Below are positions 19,298 through 31,303 of a stretch of 64,000 nt of DNA, in pieces. The translations under genes and the position numbers were made by a program. The notes beneath the pieces are model-generated. The model was not told the DNA's origin, searched no databases, and saw nothing but the letters and a program-made list of their open reading frames with translations. The stretch comes from Terebella lapidaria. Its lineage: Eukaryota; Annelida; Polychaeta; Terebellida; Terebellidae. Positions within the stretch are counted from its first letter, which is position 1. Every line of letters begins with the position of its first letter. The stretch lies in contig OX424560.1 of NCBI GenBank assembly GCA_949152475.1, forward strand, positions 3,472,001 through 3,536,000, in the 5' to 3' direction.

Positions 19298-19424
19298 CGA
19301 ACGGTTCTTCCGCGAACGGTTCTTCCGTGAGTACTCTTCCGCGAACGGTACCTCCGTGAACGGTGCTTCCGCAAGTGGTGCTTCCGCGAACGGTACTTCC
19401 GCGAATGGTGCCTCCGCCAGTAGT
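19298..19424. repeat. 15-bp minisatellite (TTCCGCGAACGGTRC)
   Basis: About eight units of consensus GCGAACGGTRCTTCC, mostly 15 bp and one 14 bp, with CpG-rich substitutions (GTGAACGG, GCAAGTGG, GCGAATGG). On the minus strand it sits upstream of the TATA box at 19213, as an enhancer-like array would. Confidence 0.8.
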
Positions 19425-19643
19425 CTTCTGTGATCACGTGACCGTTCCTAACGAACTTTTTTTGGCACGCTCCGTTGTGTTGGTTTTGTTACATATACAT
19501 GTCGGTAAAAAAGGCATTAAATATATTTCATCCATGTGTCCTCCGGAGCTACGAAATTCTGGTAATGTATGAGTTGGAGCAATTGTCTTATTTTAGTAAC
19601 CAGCCACTAAACTGGCTTTATTATTATTTGGTGTCTTCTTTAT

Positions 19644-21936
19644 TATTTGGTGTCTTCTATAGGCCTCCAAATCAATCATCTGAAGAACGTGACATATTTC
19701 TCACTGACTTCGAGTCATGTGTCATCGACGCCCTATCGGCTGGCGCAGATGCTGTCGTCATAACTGGAGACTTCAACGACCCTTGTCAAGATTGGCACCA
19801 TGACCATTCTGACAGTCCACTTCGAAATCGTCTGCGCGACCTCTCCACTTCGCGGGGATTAACCCAAATGGTGAGCGACCCAACCCATGTAAACAATCAG
19901 GGTCGGCCGGTCAATATCCTTGATCTGGTGTTTACGGACTCTCCTGACCTCATTCAGTCTGTAAATATTTTGTCGCATCTGCTCAACTGTGACCACTGTC
20001 CAGTGAGCAGCACATTGCGCCTTCCGTCCTACAATTGTAAAGCCTACTCAAGGGATGTGTGGGACTTCAACAGCGGTGACTTTGAAGGGCTCAACATCGC
20101 ACTTGCCAACATACCGTGGGAAGTTATGTTACTGAGTTACAATTCTACGGATGACAAGACAAGCGCTTATAGCCAGATGGTTATGGAAACGGCTAAAAAG
20201 TATATTCCACATCGCACTGTGACCATCAAAACTAAAGACAAGCCTTGGATGTCTGGTCGTTTGAAAAAATTAATTCGGAAACGCAACAGGTCATTCAAAC
20301 GTTATATGCGTACTAAAAGACCAGATCATTTTGACATATACCGCCGTGACAGGAACACGGCGTTAGCCGAAAATCGTCGCCTAAAGGCTAGATTTAACAA
20401 CAGATTATTGGACTCTGTCTCACACGGTGTAGCAGGCGATAAAAACTTCTGGCATTTAGCGAAGTGCATTATGGGTAGCAAATCTTTACCTGAAATGCCT
20501 ACAATCCTGACTGGATCAAATATTCCGGTGAGTGATGATGGGGAGAAAGCTGATATCTTCAACGAGTATTTTGCTTCCCAATGCCGATTTTCACAAGACA
20601 GCGAGGAAGATATGCTTCCTAGTTGTGATCCAAAGACCGAACACCGTCTGAGCTTAATTCAGTTTGATGTGGTCGATGTTTATAAAACTCTCTTGTCACT
20701 AAATACCAACAAAGCAACTGGACCTGACAAGATTGGTAACCGGCTTCTCCGAGAGTGTGCGGTGCCACTTGCACTGCCGCTACATATTATATTCCAATCG
20801 TCCCTTGAGAGTGGAATATTCCCATCTTGTTGGAAAACAAGTAACGTAGTTCCTGTTCACAAAAAGAACAGTAGACAGGATGTACGTAATTATTGACAAA
20901 TCTCTCTCCTGTGCAACTCTAGCAAAATATTTGAAAGACTGATCTACACTTCGCTGTATGCATATCTGATGGGGAATAACTTGTTAACCGAGAAAAACGC
21001 CGGTTTCAAAAAGGGAGATGGAACGATTTGTCAACTGATTTATCTCACTCACAACATTTACGAGGCTCTGGAGAAGGGATTAGAGGTCAATTTTGTCTTC
21101 CTAGACTTCACCAAAGCATTCGATCGTGTATGGCATGCTGGCTTGATATGTAAGCTTGCCAGGTTGGGTGTGTGTGGTCCATTATTTAACCTCATTCAGA
21201 GCTACCTTTCGGTCATTAATGGAGCGACATCAGGAGCACGACCTGTGACGGCTGGTGTACCTCAGGGATCAATACTTGGGTCTTTGTTGTTCCTTGTGTA
21301 CATAAATGACTTACCCGACTATGTAACCAGTAACATTAACATGTTTGCTGATGACACTGTTCTCTGGGTCATGACAGACGATCCATATGAAACTTCAACT
21401 CAGCTAAATGCTGATCTAGCTAATATCTCTGATTGGGCCAAAACGTGGCATATTACTCTGAATCCTGAGAAGACCGAGGTTCTTAACATTTCAACAAAAA
21501 AGCGCCAACCTGTTCGCCCATGCTTGACATTGGACAATGCAGTACTAACCGAGGTATCCTCACATAAGCACCTGGGCCTTACATTTTCCTCAGATATGTC
21601 GTGGAATGCCCATATTGATCTTGTCTGCAAATCTGCAGGGCAAAGGATCCATATACTGCGCAAAATGTCATACAAAATAAGACGAAATATGTTAGAAGTG
21701 CTCTTCTTGTCATATGTACGTCCCATCCTTGAATATGCTTCTATTATATATGACGGGCAATCCTCTTCAAATGACAATAAGCTCGAGCGAATTCAGAACC
21801 ATGCTGCACTCATATGCACTGGTGGCCTGTTCAACACTAGCCGAGCACGGCTGCTTGCTGACTTAGGGTGGGACACGCTCCAACATAGGCGGGAGGTGTC
21901 TAAATGTATTACCATGTATAAAATAATGCATGGTCT
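19644..21936 (+). pseudogene. LINE ORF2: endonuclease remnant and reverse transcriptase
   Basis: One frame throughout. The apurinic-type endonuclease is only partial: VFYRPPNQ, then VVITGDFND and NCDHCPVSS, with the N-terminal catalytic part missing. The RT palm motifs are intact: FLDFTKAFDRV, GVPQGSILG and FADDTVL, the last with the catalytic DD. One in-frame TGA (20894-20896) stands where RT proteins of this type usually read Y-R-P-I-S-L. The ORF then breaks at the LTR-element insertion. The protein would nick target DNA and reverse transcribe LINE RNA. Gene order and motifs point to the CR1/L2/Daphne group; the exact clade is not determined. Confidence 0.85.
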
Positions 21937-22185
21937 TGTCGCCGTTTGGAAGTAGACTCCATGACACACAGGTAGAATCAGTGCAGTTTATTCACAGTGT
22001 TGTATAATACAAGTGCGATGATGACTGTCAGACTGGCAAGTGGCAATTGAACTTGGCGCCAAAGCCTTTTATAGTATTTTCTTACAGTGGAAGTGACGTC
22101 ATTAGTGGAATTACCATACTACAACGAATATAACTACTGCTATGAACAACTTGAGCACAAACCCATAAATGAATACCCGGCTACA
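21937..22185 (-). repeat. 3' LTR of the small LTR element
   Basis: The plus strand starts TGTCGCCGTTTGG and ends CCCGGCTACA, matching 24110-24358. On the minus strand it begins TGTAGCCGGG and ends CGGCGACA, with a TATA box CTATAAAAGG around 22063-22072. Confidence 0.85.
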
Positions 22186-24089
22186 TACTTTCCCACAAAA
22201 ATAAATGTCGTCCTCGACATTATAAAGTATACAGAATGAGGAATAATGCTGAACTCAGAATAACATCCGAAATACTGATCCTGAGAAATATTACAAGTGA
22301 AACCAATAAACAATAAATGTACAATTGGTAGATATAAAATAGTAAGTAAGCATAGTGATATGCAAAGAAATATTGGAGAGAAAACCAATATCAAAGACCA
22401 GGAGTACACAACATACTACACCAGGGTCAACTACCACGGTTGTACAATAAATAATGGCTTCAAAATAGATTTGAGGAGAATAAACTCCACTAAAAAATAA
22501 ACTTGTAACAACAGGATACCAGTATAAAGAGACGCTTCGCAACGACACAGATATTGAGCTTGGTTCAACATGAAAGTATTATTGGAAACTAACTGAACAA
22601 TTAGTAGAATGTAATGATACTAAACATTCACACAAGTGTGAACAAACAATTACACGCAAAGTATGGTACATTATCACAATCAACTAGAGCACTGAATGTT
22701 ATCAAAACACACTATCAGATATTTTAGTTCTGCCACAAAAATTGATTCTAACAAATAACAAACTCCCTGCTAGACGTAGCTAGTCATGCCTCGACCAAGT
22801 GTTGAGTGTACATTGTAGAGATGTTACCGCGATTAATCACTACAAAAGTATACAATACACTATAACTAAACAAATCAGATAAGTGTAGAGAAAAACACAC
22901 ACATGCGTAATTAGAAAAAATATAATAGATCTGGTAATAAATCTATAAGTTATCAACCTGAACTGCACACCGTGAAATGATAACCTGACGATGTCAAAAA
23001 TCAAACACCAAGTCCTGCTAGACAACAGCTAGTCATGCTTTTCTAACACACCAAAAAGTTAACATCATAATACTAACTATGAAATGCAATGCCAATACTA
23101 ATTGAATTATATTCACTGGAAATATTACTAAACTTCATTCACAGTAAATAAATACACCATTGTTGGATAATCTGTTAAACAAGTAAATTACTGTAGTCAA
23201 AATATTTTTACTAACTCCATTAGGAAACTGGTTAATACAATAATATTAATGTGGAGCCTGAAGTCATCATAACTGTACAGTGCAAGTGCATCACTTAAAA
23301 ACCCTGATGATACTTTCATAGCCAACTTACATACAACAATATTTACAAATTCTCAAACAGATGATACTATATACAAATGATGACCATGCAAACAAATGGA
23401 TATTACGAAATATTACAAAGACCTGTTGATCAGCAGCAAAACCCGTACACAAAATATATATTCACACTTGGTATAAATGAACCAAGAACATTTGAGTGAA
23501 ATATGAACAAATATATATTAATCACCGTTCCAACAGTTACAAAAAAAAGATTTTACAAACAAATAATAAAATGTTCCGATAGAGTGTCATTCAGAGAACC
23601 CACGTGCGCGCTCCATGAAGAACTAGGAACGACAGGTCCAACGAAGACAGGGAAAGATGGCGTGTCCATGGCAAACCGGGTCGCATGCGGGAATCTACCC
23701 ATCACAGCGTAGTCGCGGGAATCTCACCCATTGTGCGATACGCGGGAATTCTACCCATCAGCATGACGATACGAGCGTAGACAACAGTCCAGAAGAAAAC
23801 TTACAAGAACAGTCCAGTGGATACGGCACACGGAGACGGAGCGCAAAGCAGCGTAGAAATTACCGGAGACTTCACAATCACCTCACACACTGGGTCGCTC
23901 GGCCGTAGCAAATCAATAAACGAGACCATTGAGTTGAAACGGGCTGCTGATCAACGTCGGTCCACTTGCCAGCCTACGGTGATGATCGTGCAAAATGAAG
24001 TAAACAAGTGTAGAAATTCGCTACCTGTGTGCCCTGCTTGCTGACCATTCCCGATCTTGGAAGGTTGGCTCACGGCGAAATATTCGTTG

Positions 24090-24107
24090 ATCCTGCCGAC
24101 TGCGCCA
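24090..24107 (-). other. Primer binding site of the small LTR element
   Basis: Minus strand TGGCGCAGTCGGCAGGAT, two bases inside the right LTR. It starts with TGG and resembles primer sites of many plant and animal LTR elements. Confidence 0.75.
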
Positions 24108-24109
24108 TT

Positions 24110-24358
24110 TGTCGCCGTTTGGAAGTAGACTCCAGTACACACGGGTAGAATCAGTGCAGTTTATTCACAGTGTTGTATAATACAAGTGCGATGATGACTG
24201 TCAGACTGGCAAGTGGCAATTGAACTTGGCGCCAAAACCTTTTATAGTATTTTCTTACAGTGGAAGTGACGTCATTATTGGAATTACCATACTACAACGA
24301 ATATAACTACTGCTATGAACAACTTGAGCACAAACCCATAAATGAATACCCGGCTACA
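24110..24358 (-). repeat. 5' LTR of the small LTR element
   Basis: Partner of 21937-22185. The plus strand starts TGTCGCCG and ends GGCTACA. A GTCT duplication follows at 24359-24362. Confidence 0.85.
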
Positions 24359-24362
24359 GTCT

Positions 24363-24984
24363 GTATCCACCCTACGTACAGGCCATATATCGGGAACTAA
24401 TCCCACCACAAGAGCATCCCTATAACCTCAGGAACTCTTCTGCCCTAGTAATGCCTCGGTTAAGGACAGAACGGTTCAGACGTTCCTTTGTTCTTAGTTC
24501 TGTCCGTCTGTGGAACTCGCTCGACAATAATTTAAAAGAGTCAAGTTCATTGGCCAAGTTCAAAAGCTTAGTTGCCCAATCTCGGGTGACACCAAAGGCC
24601 CCTGTCTGATTCCAGGTAGGCAAACCACTTGCGAACAGACTGCACACAAGGTTGCGACTACGCAACAGTCGACTCAATGGTGATTTGTTCCGAAACAGTC
24701 AAATTGACGATCCCAAGTGTGCATGTGGTCACCCGAACGAAAGTATTGAGCATTATTTGTTGAAGTGTCCTCAGTTTGCTGATACGAGACGCCTCATGCT
24801 GCTCAATGTAAATGAGATTGTGGGTCCTCCTGGCTATCCTGGAACGGATGATGTCACTTTTGCTGATGTCCTGCTCCGTGGCTCCAACGATCTATCTATC
24901 GCAGACAATACCAGTATCATGCACACAGTGCAAGGGTTTATTGTCTCCAGTGGTCGTTTCTCGATTTTAAACTCCGTTGCATGA
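24363..24984 (+). pseudogene. LINE ORF2 C-terminal part
   Basis: Continues the LINE frame after the insertion: YNLRNSSALVMPRLRTERFR and SFVLSSVRLWNSLD, typical of the region after the RT domain. A second in-frame TGA lies at 24607-24609. It is followed by the C-terminal cysteine/histidine motif CACGHPNESIEHYLLKC (C-x-C...H...C) found at the end of many CR1/L2-type proteins. The final stop is TGA at 24982-24984. Confidence 0.75.
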
Positions 24985-25372
24985 ATCGTCAATTAGATGA
25001 CTAAACGAATGAATTAAACTGATGTCCATCGTCCATGTTCATGTCAACAATGGTAGTAATCTGATCCGTTGGTGGATCCACGTCTCTGTGTGGGGAGCTC
25101 GGGACATTCCATTCCATTTAATTTATTATTCGTTCATAAATTCATTCGTTAGTTGATTAATTAATTCATTCATTCATCATTCATTAATTCATTCCATCCA
25201 TAACTTGTAATATATAATATTTCTTTTCGAGGTTGTGGTTAATCTATTCTTCTGAGAATATTTTTTCTTGTTCATTATTATTGTTTTTGTATATATGTTT
25301 GTGGAGAGCCTCGATTAGCTTTATGCTATTGGGCAATCCAATTTAAATAAATACGTTTAAACTAAACTAAAC

Positions 25373-26231
25373 CAATTCCCCATTCGGATTGTGTATTTGT
25401 ATTATGATGTGACTTTAGAGAGGTACGAACAAAATTTCTGGTTGACAGTTCTATGTCCTCCTTTTGGGTAATGTCACCATCACACGCGTCCATTTTTAAT
25501 AATACTTGACAAATGTATACTCCTTGGGCTACGTCATGTGCATGACAATAACACAGGAGAAGTCACCACCACGAAACATGTGTACCTGTTTTGACTCATT
25601 GTCGTCGCCACTTTTAGCACGGCATTTGACCCAACATTTCCTTTCATAATTATTGACACTCTACCGCAGGGTATAAATTGATATCGGCCTATATCTTTTG
25701 TTTTCGTGGTCACGCCATGTTGGCCCAAGTATCATATCCTGCGCCTTCCTCTATATTCAATTGGGATAAAAAAGGTGCGAGACGGATTAAATGGTATGTT
25801 TTCAGTGGACGAGTAGTATTAAATAGCAGTGTACGGTACTTGGGCCGATATGTTTACGAAAACCATTTATTGCTCACCTTTCTGACAGAACTTGGAGAGA
25901 CGGTAAGGAAAATACAATTTACTGTTGATTACACATGAACTCCACTATGATTACACATAAACTCCACTATAATACATCATCCTACTACAATATCCTGCAT
26001 CCTGTATGACGAATAACTCTGATGACGATGATAATCTGACTGAATATGCTCATAAACTATTTTCGGGAATGAAGAAAGCTGCTGAGATACAGGATCAATA
26101 CTACAAAGTGACTAATGATTCCAGAAGAAATACTGCGATATCGCTAGAGGCATACTGATTCAGAGGCATACTGATATTATTGGAAGGCATATTAATAGAG
26201 GCATACTGATATTAATTAATTGATTAATTTG
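25373..26231. other. No recognisable gene; short direct repeats near the right end
   Basis: Only weak ORFs; the largest, an 86-codon plus frame at 25678, has no family resemblance. Near 26150-26210 the words GAGGCATACTGATATTA and GAGGCATACTGATTCA recur and again follow the solo LTR (about 27056), so the LTR landed in a small repeat. Confidence 0.4.
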
Positions 26232-26235
26232 TTAA

Positions 26236-27014
26236 TGTAGTAATTTTAGCGACTGTAACCCCCGTCCCTCCCGCGCATACATATTCCCACAACAAACATT
26301 CATTCTACATGACTTACATACAGGACAGGTACAGACTATACGATCACAAGCATAAACTCCATGTAGTCATGGTTACATACACAGGTCAATCCACATGCAC
26401 TTGCGGCCCCATTCATTCGGTACATCGACCCAGTTAGTTTCGGCCTTGACCTTCACAAGCACCTACTTCTAAACATAGAACATGACAGGCATAACACCCA
26501 CATCACGTGCACACATACAGACCATAGTAGTCAAGACACGCGCCGGGGAAACCCACTTTCCCGGTGACATCAGCTCACACCACCACACATCTAACCAATC
26601 ACAACACCGCATGCATTTGGCGGGAAAGTCTACACCACATGTTGCCGGCCCCACAGTTTTTCTAGGAGTTGAGTAGAAGCGGTCACAGAGAGTAGACGTG
26701 TTGTGATAGAGTTGAATAAATGGCCGCCATGAGCACAGACGTATTGGAGTATTGTTAATAGTTTGGCCGTGCTCGTAGGGAATATATTGGATAATCGTGG
26801 ACTAAATATCAGTGAATTATAACGAAAAAGGACTATATCTTGTCGACTGGGGAAATCACCGGACGTAGGTGTGTTTGCAGCCCTGTGGTGTGATTGAGAC
26901 ATTGTCGGCTATCATCCCAAATAAACTATTGAACTGCTACTGCCGGCCTTGTGATTTAGCACAGCGATCACAGACATTCGGCCTAATATCGGCCATCGAA
27001 CGATATTTATCACA
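26236..27014 (+). repeat. Solo LTR of the large element's family
   Basis: Starts TGTAGTAATTTTAGCGACTG and ends GATATTTATCACA, flanked by TTAA on both sides (26232-26235 and 27015-27018). It aligns along its length to the inverse of the LTRs at 29791-30534 and 58747-59490, for example GACCCAGTTAGTTTCGGCC and CCTTGACCTTCACAAG, with obvious divergence. It is therefore an older relative left by LTR-LTR recombination, in plus orientation. Confidence 0.88.
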
Positions 27015-27944
27015 TTAATTAAATAATTAATTAATTACTGATATTAATTATTAATAGAGGCATACTGATATTAATGGAATCATGATATTCCATTAAATTT
27101 TTTTCTTGTCTGATTTTGCCTGACACTGGACTTTGAGATTGGATGATGGACTCGGTTTTGTTTGCTCGGATACTATATACTTGGGTATTATTTCCATGTT
27201 TTTTGACAAGGGTGATTTAGAGTACTAGGAACATGAAAATATTATGTGAACTCAAATGAGAGACCTGGTTTTGCTGAGTAAAGTGCAGCTTACTGCATGG
27301 CAATATCTCTATTGGTTAAAAAGTCATGGCCATTTGAATGTCACATTTTGGCAGGTTGTGACACATGCTGGAATGAACACTGGATTTTACGAGAAGCTAA
27401 TTAGTATGCAAATAAGGTATTCGTGACGTAGAAGGGGGAATATTTTTATATTAATATATAATTAGACAAGTTTGAGTCTTAATATAATTGATCTGGTCAG
27501 AATTATTGCAAACCTAAACTTCAAACATTGTTAGGCATGGTCAATTATCAGTGTTGTTCAAAGTGTTACTGTTGCCATGGTTACTATTCACCTTCTGGAG
27601 TCCCTAGCAACCATTGGTTACTATGGGTCCTAACTGCCAGAAATAGCGGTTTTGACAGAATGTGATTATTGCATATTAATTATGCATGTGGAGTCAATTC
27701 ATTTTCACCTTTGGTTTTGTTTGCTTATCGATATGACTGTGGATTTTGGCCATAGCAAACCTGGTTGCTAGGGGCCTTATATCAATACTGGTGACCTTGG
27801 GAACTATCCGGATGTGAAAGTCATTGACTATCATTAATTTAGTGCATGGTTGGGACCGTTTCCTTTGTTGTTGACAGGTTACTATCTAACAGAGTTACCA
27901 GCAGGTTACTATTTCTGATAATAGGAACCCCTGCACTAAGTCAG
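27015..27944. other. No recognisable gene
   Basis: AT-rich at the left, then sequence with GTTGCTAGG/CCTAGCAAC words (27600-27780). No long ORF or clear repeat boundary. Confidence 0.4.
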
Positions 27945-28041
27945 ATAATGCACGCGGACGCGGGTCTCTCGCCAATAGTGGCCTCGTGCCCTTCGGGCAC
28001 TCGGTCACTATTGGCGAGAGACCCTCGTCCTTGTGCATTAT
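27945..28041. repeat. 97-bp near-perfect palindrome
   Basis: Arms of 47 bp (27945-27991 and 27995-28041) around a 3-base centre TTC, with only about six mismatches. Core arm words are GGGTCTCTCGCCAATAGTG and GTGCCC. It would form a cruciform or a strong RNA hairpin and is probably a small fold-back element. Similar-looking peptides on both strands are just the two readings of the palindrome. Confidence 0.9.
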
Positions 28042-28749
28042 CCTATACGTAGAGCTTGTGAAATAAGCTTTGTTGAATAATTGCAACTTTAATCATGTTA
28101 ATATGCCAATAAACCATCTAATTGAAAAATGTTCCCCCTGTGACGTCATGCATACAAATTTGCATATTAATGAGCTATATGATTTTTCAAATTGTAATTT
28201 GGGCAATTTGAACTTTGAAGCACTGTAAGTTTTGAAGGAATCGAGATATTCACATGCTGTAAAAGTTCTGATCAGCTCACATGGTGCTTTAATCTGAGCT
28301 CACATCGTATTTTCATGTTCCTAGTACCTTAGTGTACAGACTGGACACGGCCAACAAAGTCGGACAAAGCGAAAAGCTATGGCCTGTTTATGTTGGGCCA
28401 TATTGAGTGACCTGGATCATCTCACCAATTCTGAGACCAACATCGAAAGAGAAGGAGCGACCTGCTCACTCGCTGCTCACGATGGCTCTACCGGGAAATA
28501 TATTGTGAGTTATATGTTGAATCGCCACTGGAGGATTGGTTAGTTCGGAAATACGACTGAGTGCCCGCTCTTGGTATTTTAGGCTCCTCGAGTATGACAG
28601 CGTGACAGACCGTCGATATTCCCAAGGAGTTTACCGGGCCGATGTTCAATTCATAGAAATCGCGAGTCTCCTCGATTTCTGTGGTTCAATTGAAAGTCAT
28701 TGTGTCGCATTTTTGCAAGCCATCAGGCCAACATCCCGTCGGCGATTTC
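28042..28749. other. No recognisable gene
   Basis: Between the palindrome and the gypsy RT fragment. A short frame at 28536-28763 shows no family resemblance. Confidence 0.35.
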
Positions 28750-29190
28750 TGCATAGTTCTTGATGAACCTTCTGCGACAGTTGGCAAACCCAAGGAAAGG
28801 GAGGACATCTGTCAGTGCACATGGGTCCACTAGTCCTGGATTGCTTTCACCTTGTTAGGATCGACTCGAATACATTGACCACTGAATACGAAACCAAGGT
28901 ACATGTCTCACGTTGGAATATTTCAAACCGTTTTGGCTATAGGCACAAACTTGTAGTATGTATCCTATTCAGGACAGTTTCAAGGTTGGTGTACGCGACG
29001 CTTGGTGAAACATACGTCGATATGCTATCACATCATCAAGATCACACATACATTTTGTCCAAAGATATCCGCGAAGGATAGTCTCTATCAGCCGTACAAA
29101 ATTTACAGGGAATTGCTCAGCCCAAAGGGCATGACCTTGAATTGGTACAAACCCTTGCAGATGGGGAGGCAGTTTTTGACCTATCAGCTG
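28750..29190 (-). pseudogene. Decayed Ty3/gypsy reverse transcriptase fragment
   Basis: The plus strand aligns by eye, with gaps, to the RT region of the large element at about 42255-42660: TGATGAACC/TGATGAATCG, ACCTTGTTAGGATCGACTCG against ACCTTGTTAGGGTCGACACG, AACACATACAC against TCACACATACA, and ACTGGTACA against ATTGGTACA. On the minus strand this covers the area around the YLDD catalytic site and the following FLGF segment. It is full of stops and frameshifts and is much older than the neighbouring element. Confidence 0.7.
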
Positions 29191-29786
29191 GGCTAACTTT
29201 GATAGTAACTAATAGGTTGAAACATACATTTGACTTGCCAATATTCTGGTACCAAGTCTGAGGCTGGAAAATACTTGGCTCTGGTCGATTCTTGTTCACG
29301 CAGGATGGTGTAAAAATAACATCATTGGCAATTCTTTCTTCTCCCGACATGCCGTCAGTGCCGAAGTTTTGAACACTTGGGAACGACTGTTGAAGGCAGC
29401 TGCTGCATCATTCCGGGTGGTGCTGGGTTGGGCAATGAGGATGGCCCTGTTCTTTGTCATCCAGCAGCGACTGGGGTCTACCATAAGGCGCGGTAGGTCC
29501 AATATCAATCATATCAATATTGTGCCTAACAAAAATATATCTTGACGGATAACCTTCAACACACGGTTGATATTGATCAAGGTCGTCTGTGATGATTAAG
29601 GAAAAAGTTGTTGGCTTGATTGCTGCTATGAAGGCGGTGACAGTCAGCGCTCACCACTTTCATGCAAAACAGGTAGATATGCATGGAGGTTGTGTATTTT
29701 AAGCCCTTAAAATAAGTGTCCTAGGAATATCACTACCCACAATTTCCTGTGTCCTTAAATAGCTTGGTGTGATATTGCAGGCAAGC
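29191..29786. other. No firm feature; possibly more of the decayed gypsy element
   Basis: A minus frame of 70 codons (29296-29508) is open but unrecognised. The position beside the RT fragment suggests element-derived DNA; this is inference. Confidence 0.3.
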
Positions 29787-29790
29787 CATG

Positions 29791-30534
29791 TGTGATAAAT
29801 ATCGTTCTGCGGCCGATATCAGGCCGATATGTCTGTGATCGCTGTGCAAATCACAAGGCCGGCAGTTCAGTTCAATAGTTTATTTGGGATGATAGCCGAC
29901 AATGCCGCAAACACACTACAAGGCCGATCACACCTAAGTCCGATGAATTCCCTGTCGATAACACTATATCCTAGATATTTAGTCCTTTGAACAATCCAAC
30001 ATATAAATATCACAGTTCAGTTATTTAATAGTCCTTGTGTTAGGCCTTCGCTTTACAATCACGGCCACATCTTGTACCACGTCTGCTCATGAGGACATCA
30101 ACTTCTCAACTCCCTGAGAAAGGCCGGGGCCGGCAACATGTGATGTAGGTTTTCCCGCCAAATGTCTGCGGTGTTGTGTCATTGGCTGAATGTATGCTGA
30201 TCTCACCGGGAAAGTGGAATTCCCCGGTGCGTGTATTGACTACTATGGTCTGTATCTGTACACGTGATGTGAGTGTTATGCATGTCATGTTCTATGTTTA
30301 GAAGTAGGTGCTTGTGAAGGTCAAGGCCGAAACTAACTGGGTCGATGTACCGAATGAATGGGGCCGCAAGTGCATGTGGATTGACCTGTGTATGTAACCA
30401 TGACTACATGGAGTTTATGCTTGTGATCGTATAGTGTGTACTTGTCCTGTATGTAAGTCATGTAGAATGAATGTTTGTTGTGGAAATATGTATGCGCGGG
30501 AGGGACGGGAGTTACGGTCGCTAAAATTACTACA
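29791..30534 (-). repeat. 3' LTR of the large element
   Basis: The plus strand starts TGTGATAAATATCG and ends AAATTACTACA. Nearly identical to 58747-59490; differences seen include CTTGTG/CTCGTG, TACCACG/TAACACG, CAACTTC/CCACTTC, GTACACG/GTGCACG and ACGGTCG/ACAGTCG. The outer-facing CATG is the target duplication. Its last 164 bases belong to the internally duplicated unit. Confidence 0.92.
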
Positions 30535-30536
30535 TT

Positions 30537-30546
30537 ACACCCCTTC
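30537..30546 (-). other. 3' polypurine tract
   Basis: Minus strand GAAGGGGTGT followed by AA and then the LTR TG. The same decamer recurs at 35198-35207 (duplicated unit) and three times inside the gag/pro region (44065-44182). Confidence 0.75.
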
Positions 30547-31081
30547 ATTAATTCTACGCCCTCGGAATTACCCTACCCGGACCCTACCGTCGCCAAAACT
30601 AACAATAAAAAGCTAAGAAGTCCTACAAGGTCAAACTCCAACACTCACACACACACGCCGCGCGACAATGGGAAAACACTTCATACAATAAAAATTCCTA
30701 ACCGTCAAAATAAACGTCATCGGTCAGTCCGTCAATAGTCGATACGATGATACATTTACACATACATGCACAACAACGAATGATGATGAAAGGAATGTAT
30801 GAACAAACTCCTCGACGTTTCATAATGAAACGGAAACTATTTAGAGCCTATAAACTGAAAAAGAATTGTCTGGATTAACCTTAACTAAATTACATGGATA
30901 AAATGCCGTAATTAGGATAACTATTTACAAGTATTTACAGATTTTGGCCGACATTACAATGAGCCGACATGACCAGGATGATCACAGTGACCAGGATTTT
31001 CCAAGTCACTCTCTCTCATCGGGCCGACATAATTCATTTAAGGCCGACAGTTTCTCATTCATCACCACCAGGCCGAAACGC

Positions 31082-31303
31082 TTACTCTTTCCTGCCTCTC
31101 TTGCCAGCAGGAGGTGGTGGTGGTGCCGGCGACGCCTGCCGCATTAGTTGTTGTTGCTCCTCTGGTGGTAGACGGGGCAAAATCGACACAATAGTGGCGA
31201 GCAGGTCGCCGGGATAGTTGTACCCGAGTCGCTCTGTGTCGCGGCCGTATCTGTCGGGGTCGAAACTGGGGCCGACTGCTCCAGGTGTGTCACCCGGGCA
31301 CGT
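31082..31303 (-). CDS. Likely C-terminal continuation of accessory ORF 2, frameshifted
   Basis: Just past the stop of the 431-residue frame, the -1 frame is open for about 70 codons and looks coding: DPDRYGRDTERLGYNYPGD, LLATIVSILPRLPPEEQQQL and a proline-rich, basic end GKRGRKE before TAA (31082-31084). It shares the frame of the 81-residue N-terminal segment at 32420-32665. Identical in the second unit at 35743-35964. Either a frameshift mutation or a recoding event. Confidence 0.4.
   Translation of the reverse strand, partial: TCPGDTPGAVGPSFDPDRYGRDTERLGYNYPGDLLATIVSILPRLPPEEQQQLMRQASPAPPPPPAGKRGRKE

Larger units (their letters stand above)
21937..24358 (-). mobile_element. Small non-autonomous LTR retrotransposon (TRIM-like) inserted in the LINE
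   Basis: Two 249-bp LTRs (21937-22185 and 24110-24358) enclose 1,924 bp, with target duplication GTCT (21933-21936 and 24359-24362). The orientation is minus because a primer binding site, TGGCGCAGTCGGCAGGAT on the minus strand, lies next to the right LTR (24090-24107), and a purine-rich GTGGGAAAG tract lies next to the left LTR. The LTR contains CTATAAAAGG, a TATA box. The internal region has only short ORFs with no gag or pol motif, so mobilisation must be in trans. LTRs differ by only a few bases. Confidence 0.85.
19640..25372 (+). mobile_element. 5'-truncated CR1/L2-like LINE, interrupted by an LTR element
   Basis: The coding part begins inside the endonuclease domain; the 3' end runs through AATAAATACG to a short AAACT-type tail near 25372. 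A 2.4-kb LTR element plus its 4-bp duplication (21933-24362) splits the ORF, which resumes in the matching frame after the insert. Between 24985 and 25372 lies the LINE 3' UTR, including ATTCATTCATTC-like simple sequence. The 5' edge near 19640 follows a short direct duplication of TATTATTTGGTGTCTTCT. No target duplication was identified. Confidence 0.8.

Noticed and set aside
27846..28086. Similar peptides on both strands (PLLARDPRP...)
   Set aside because: Explained by the palindrome at 27945-28041 being read in both directions.
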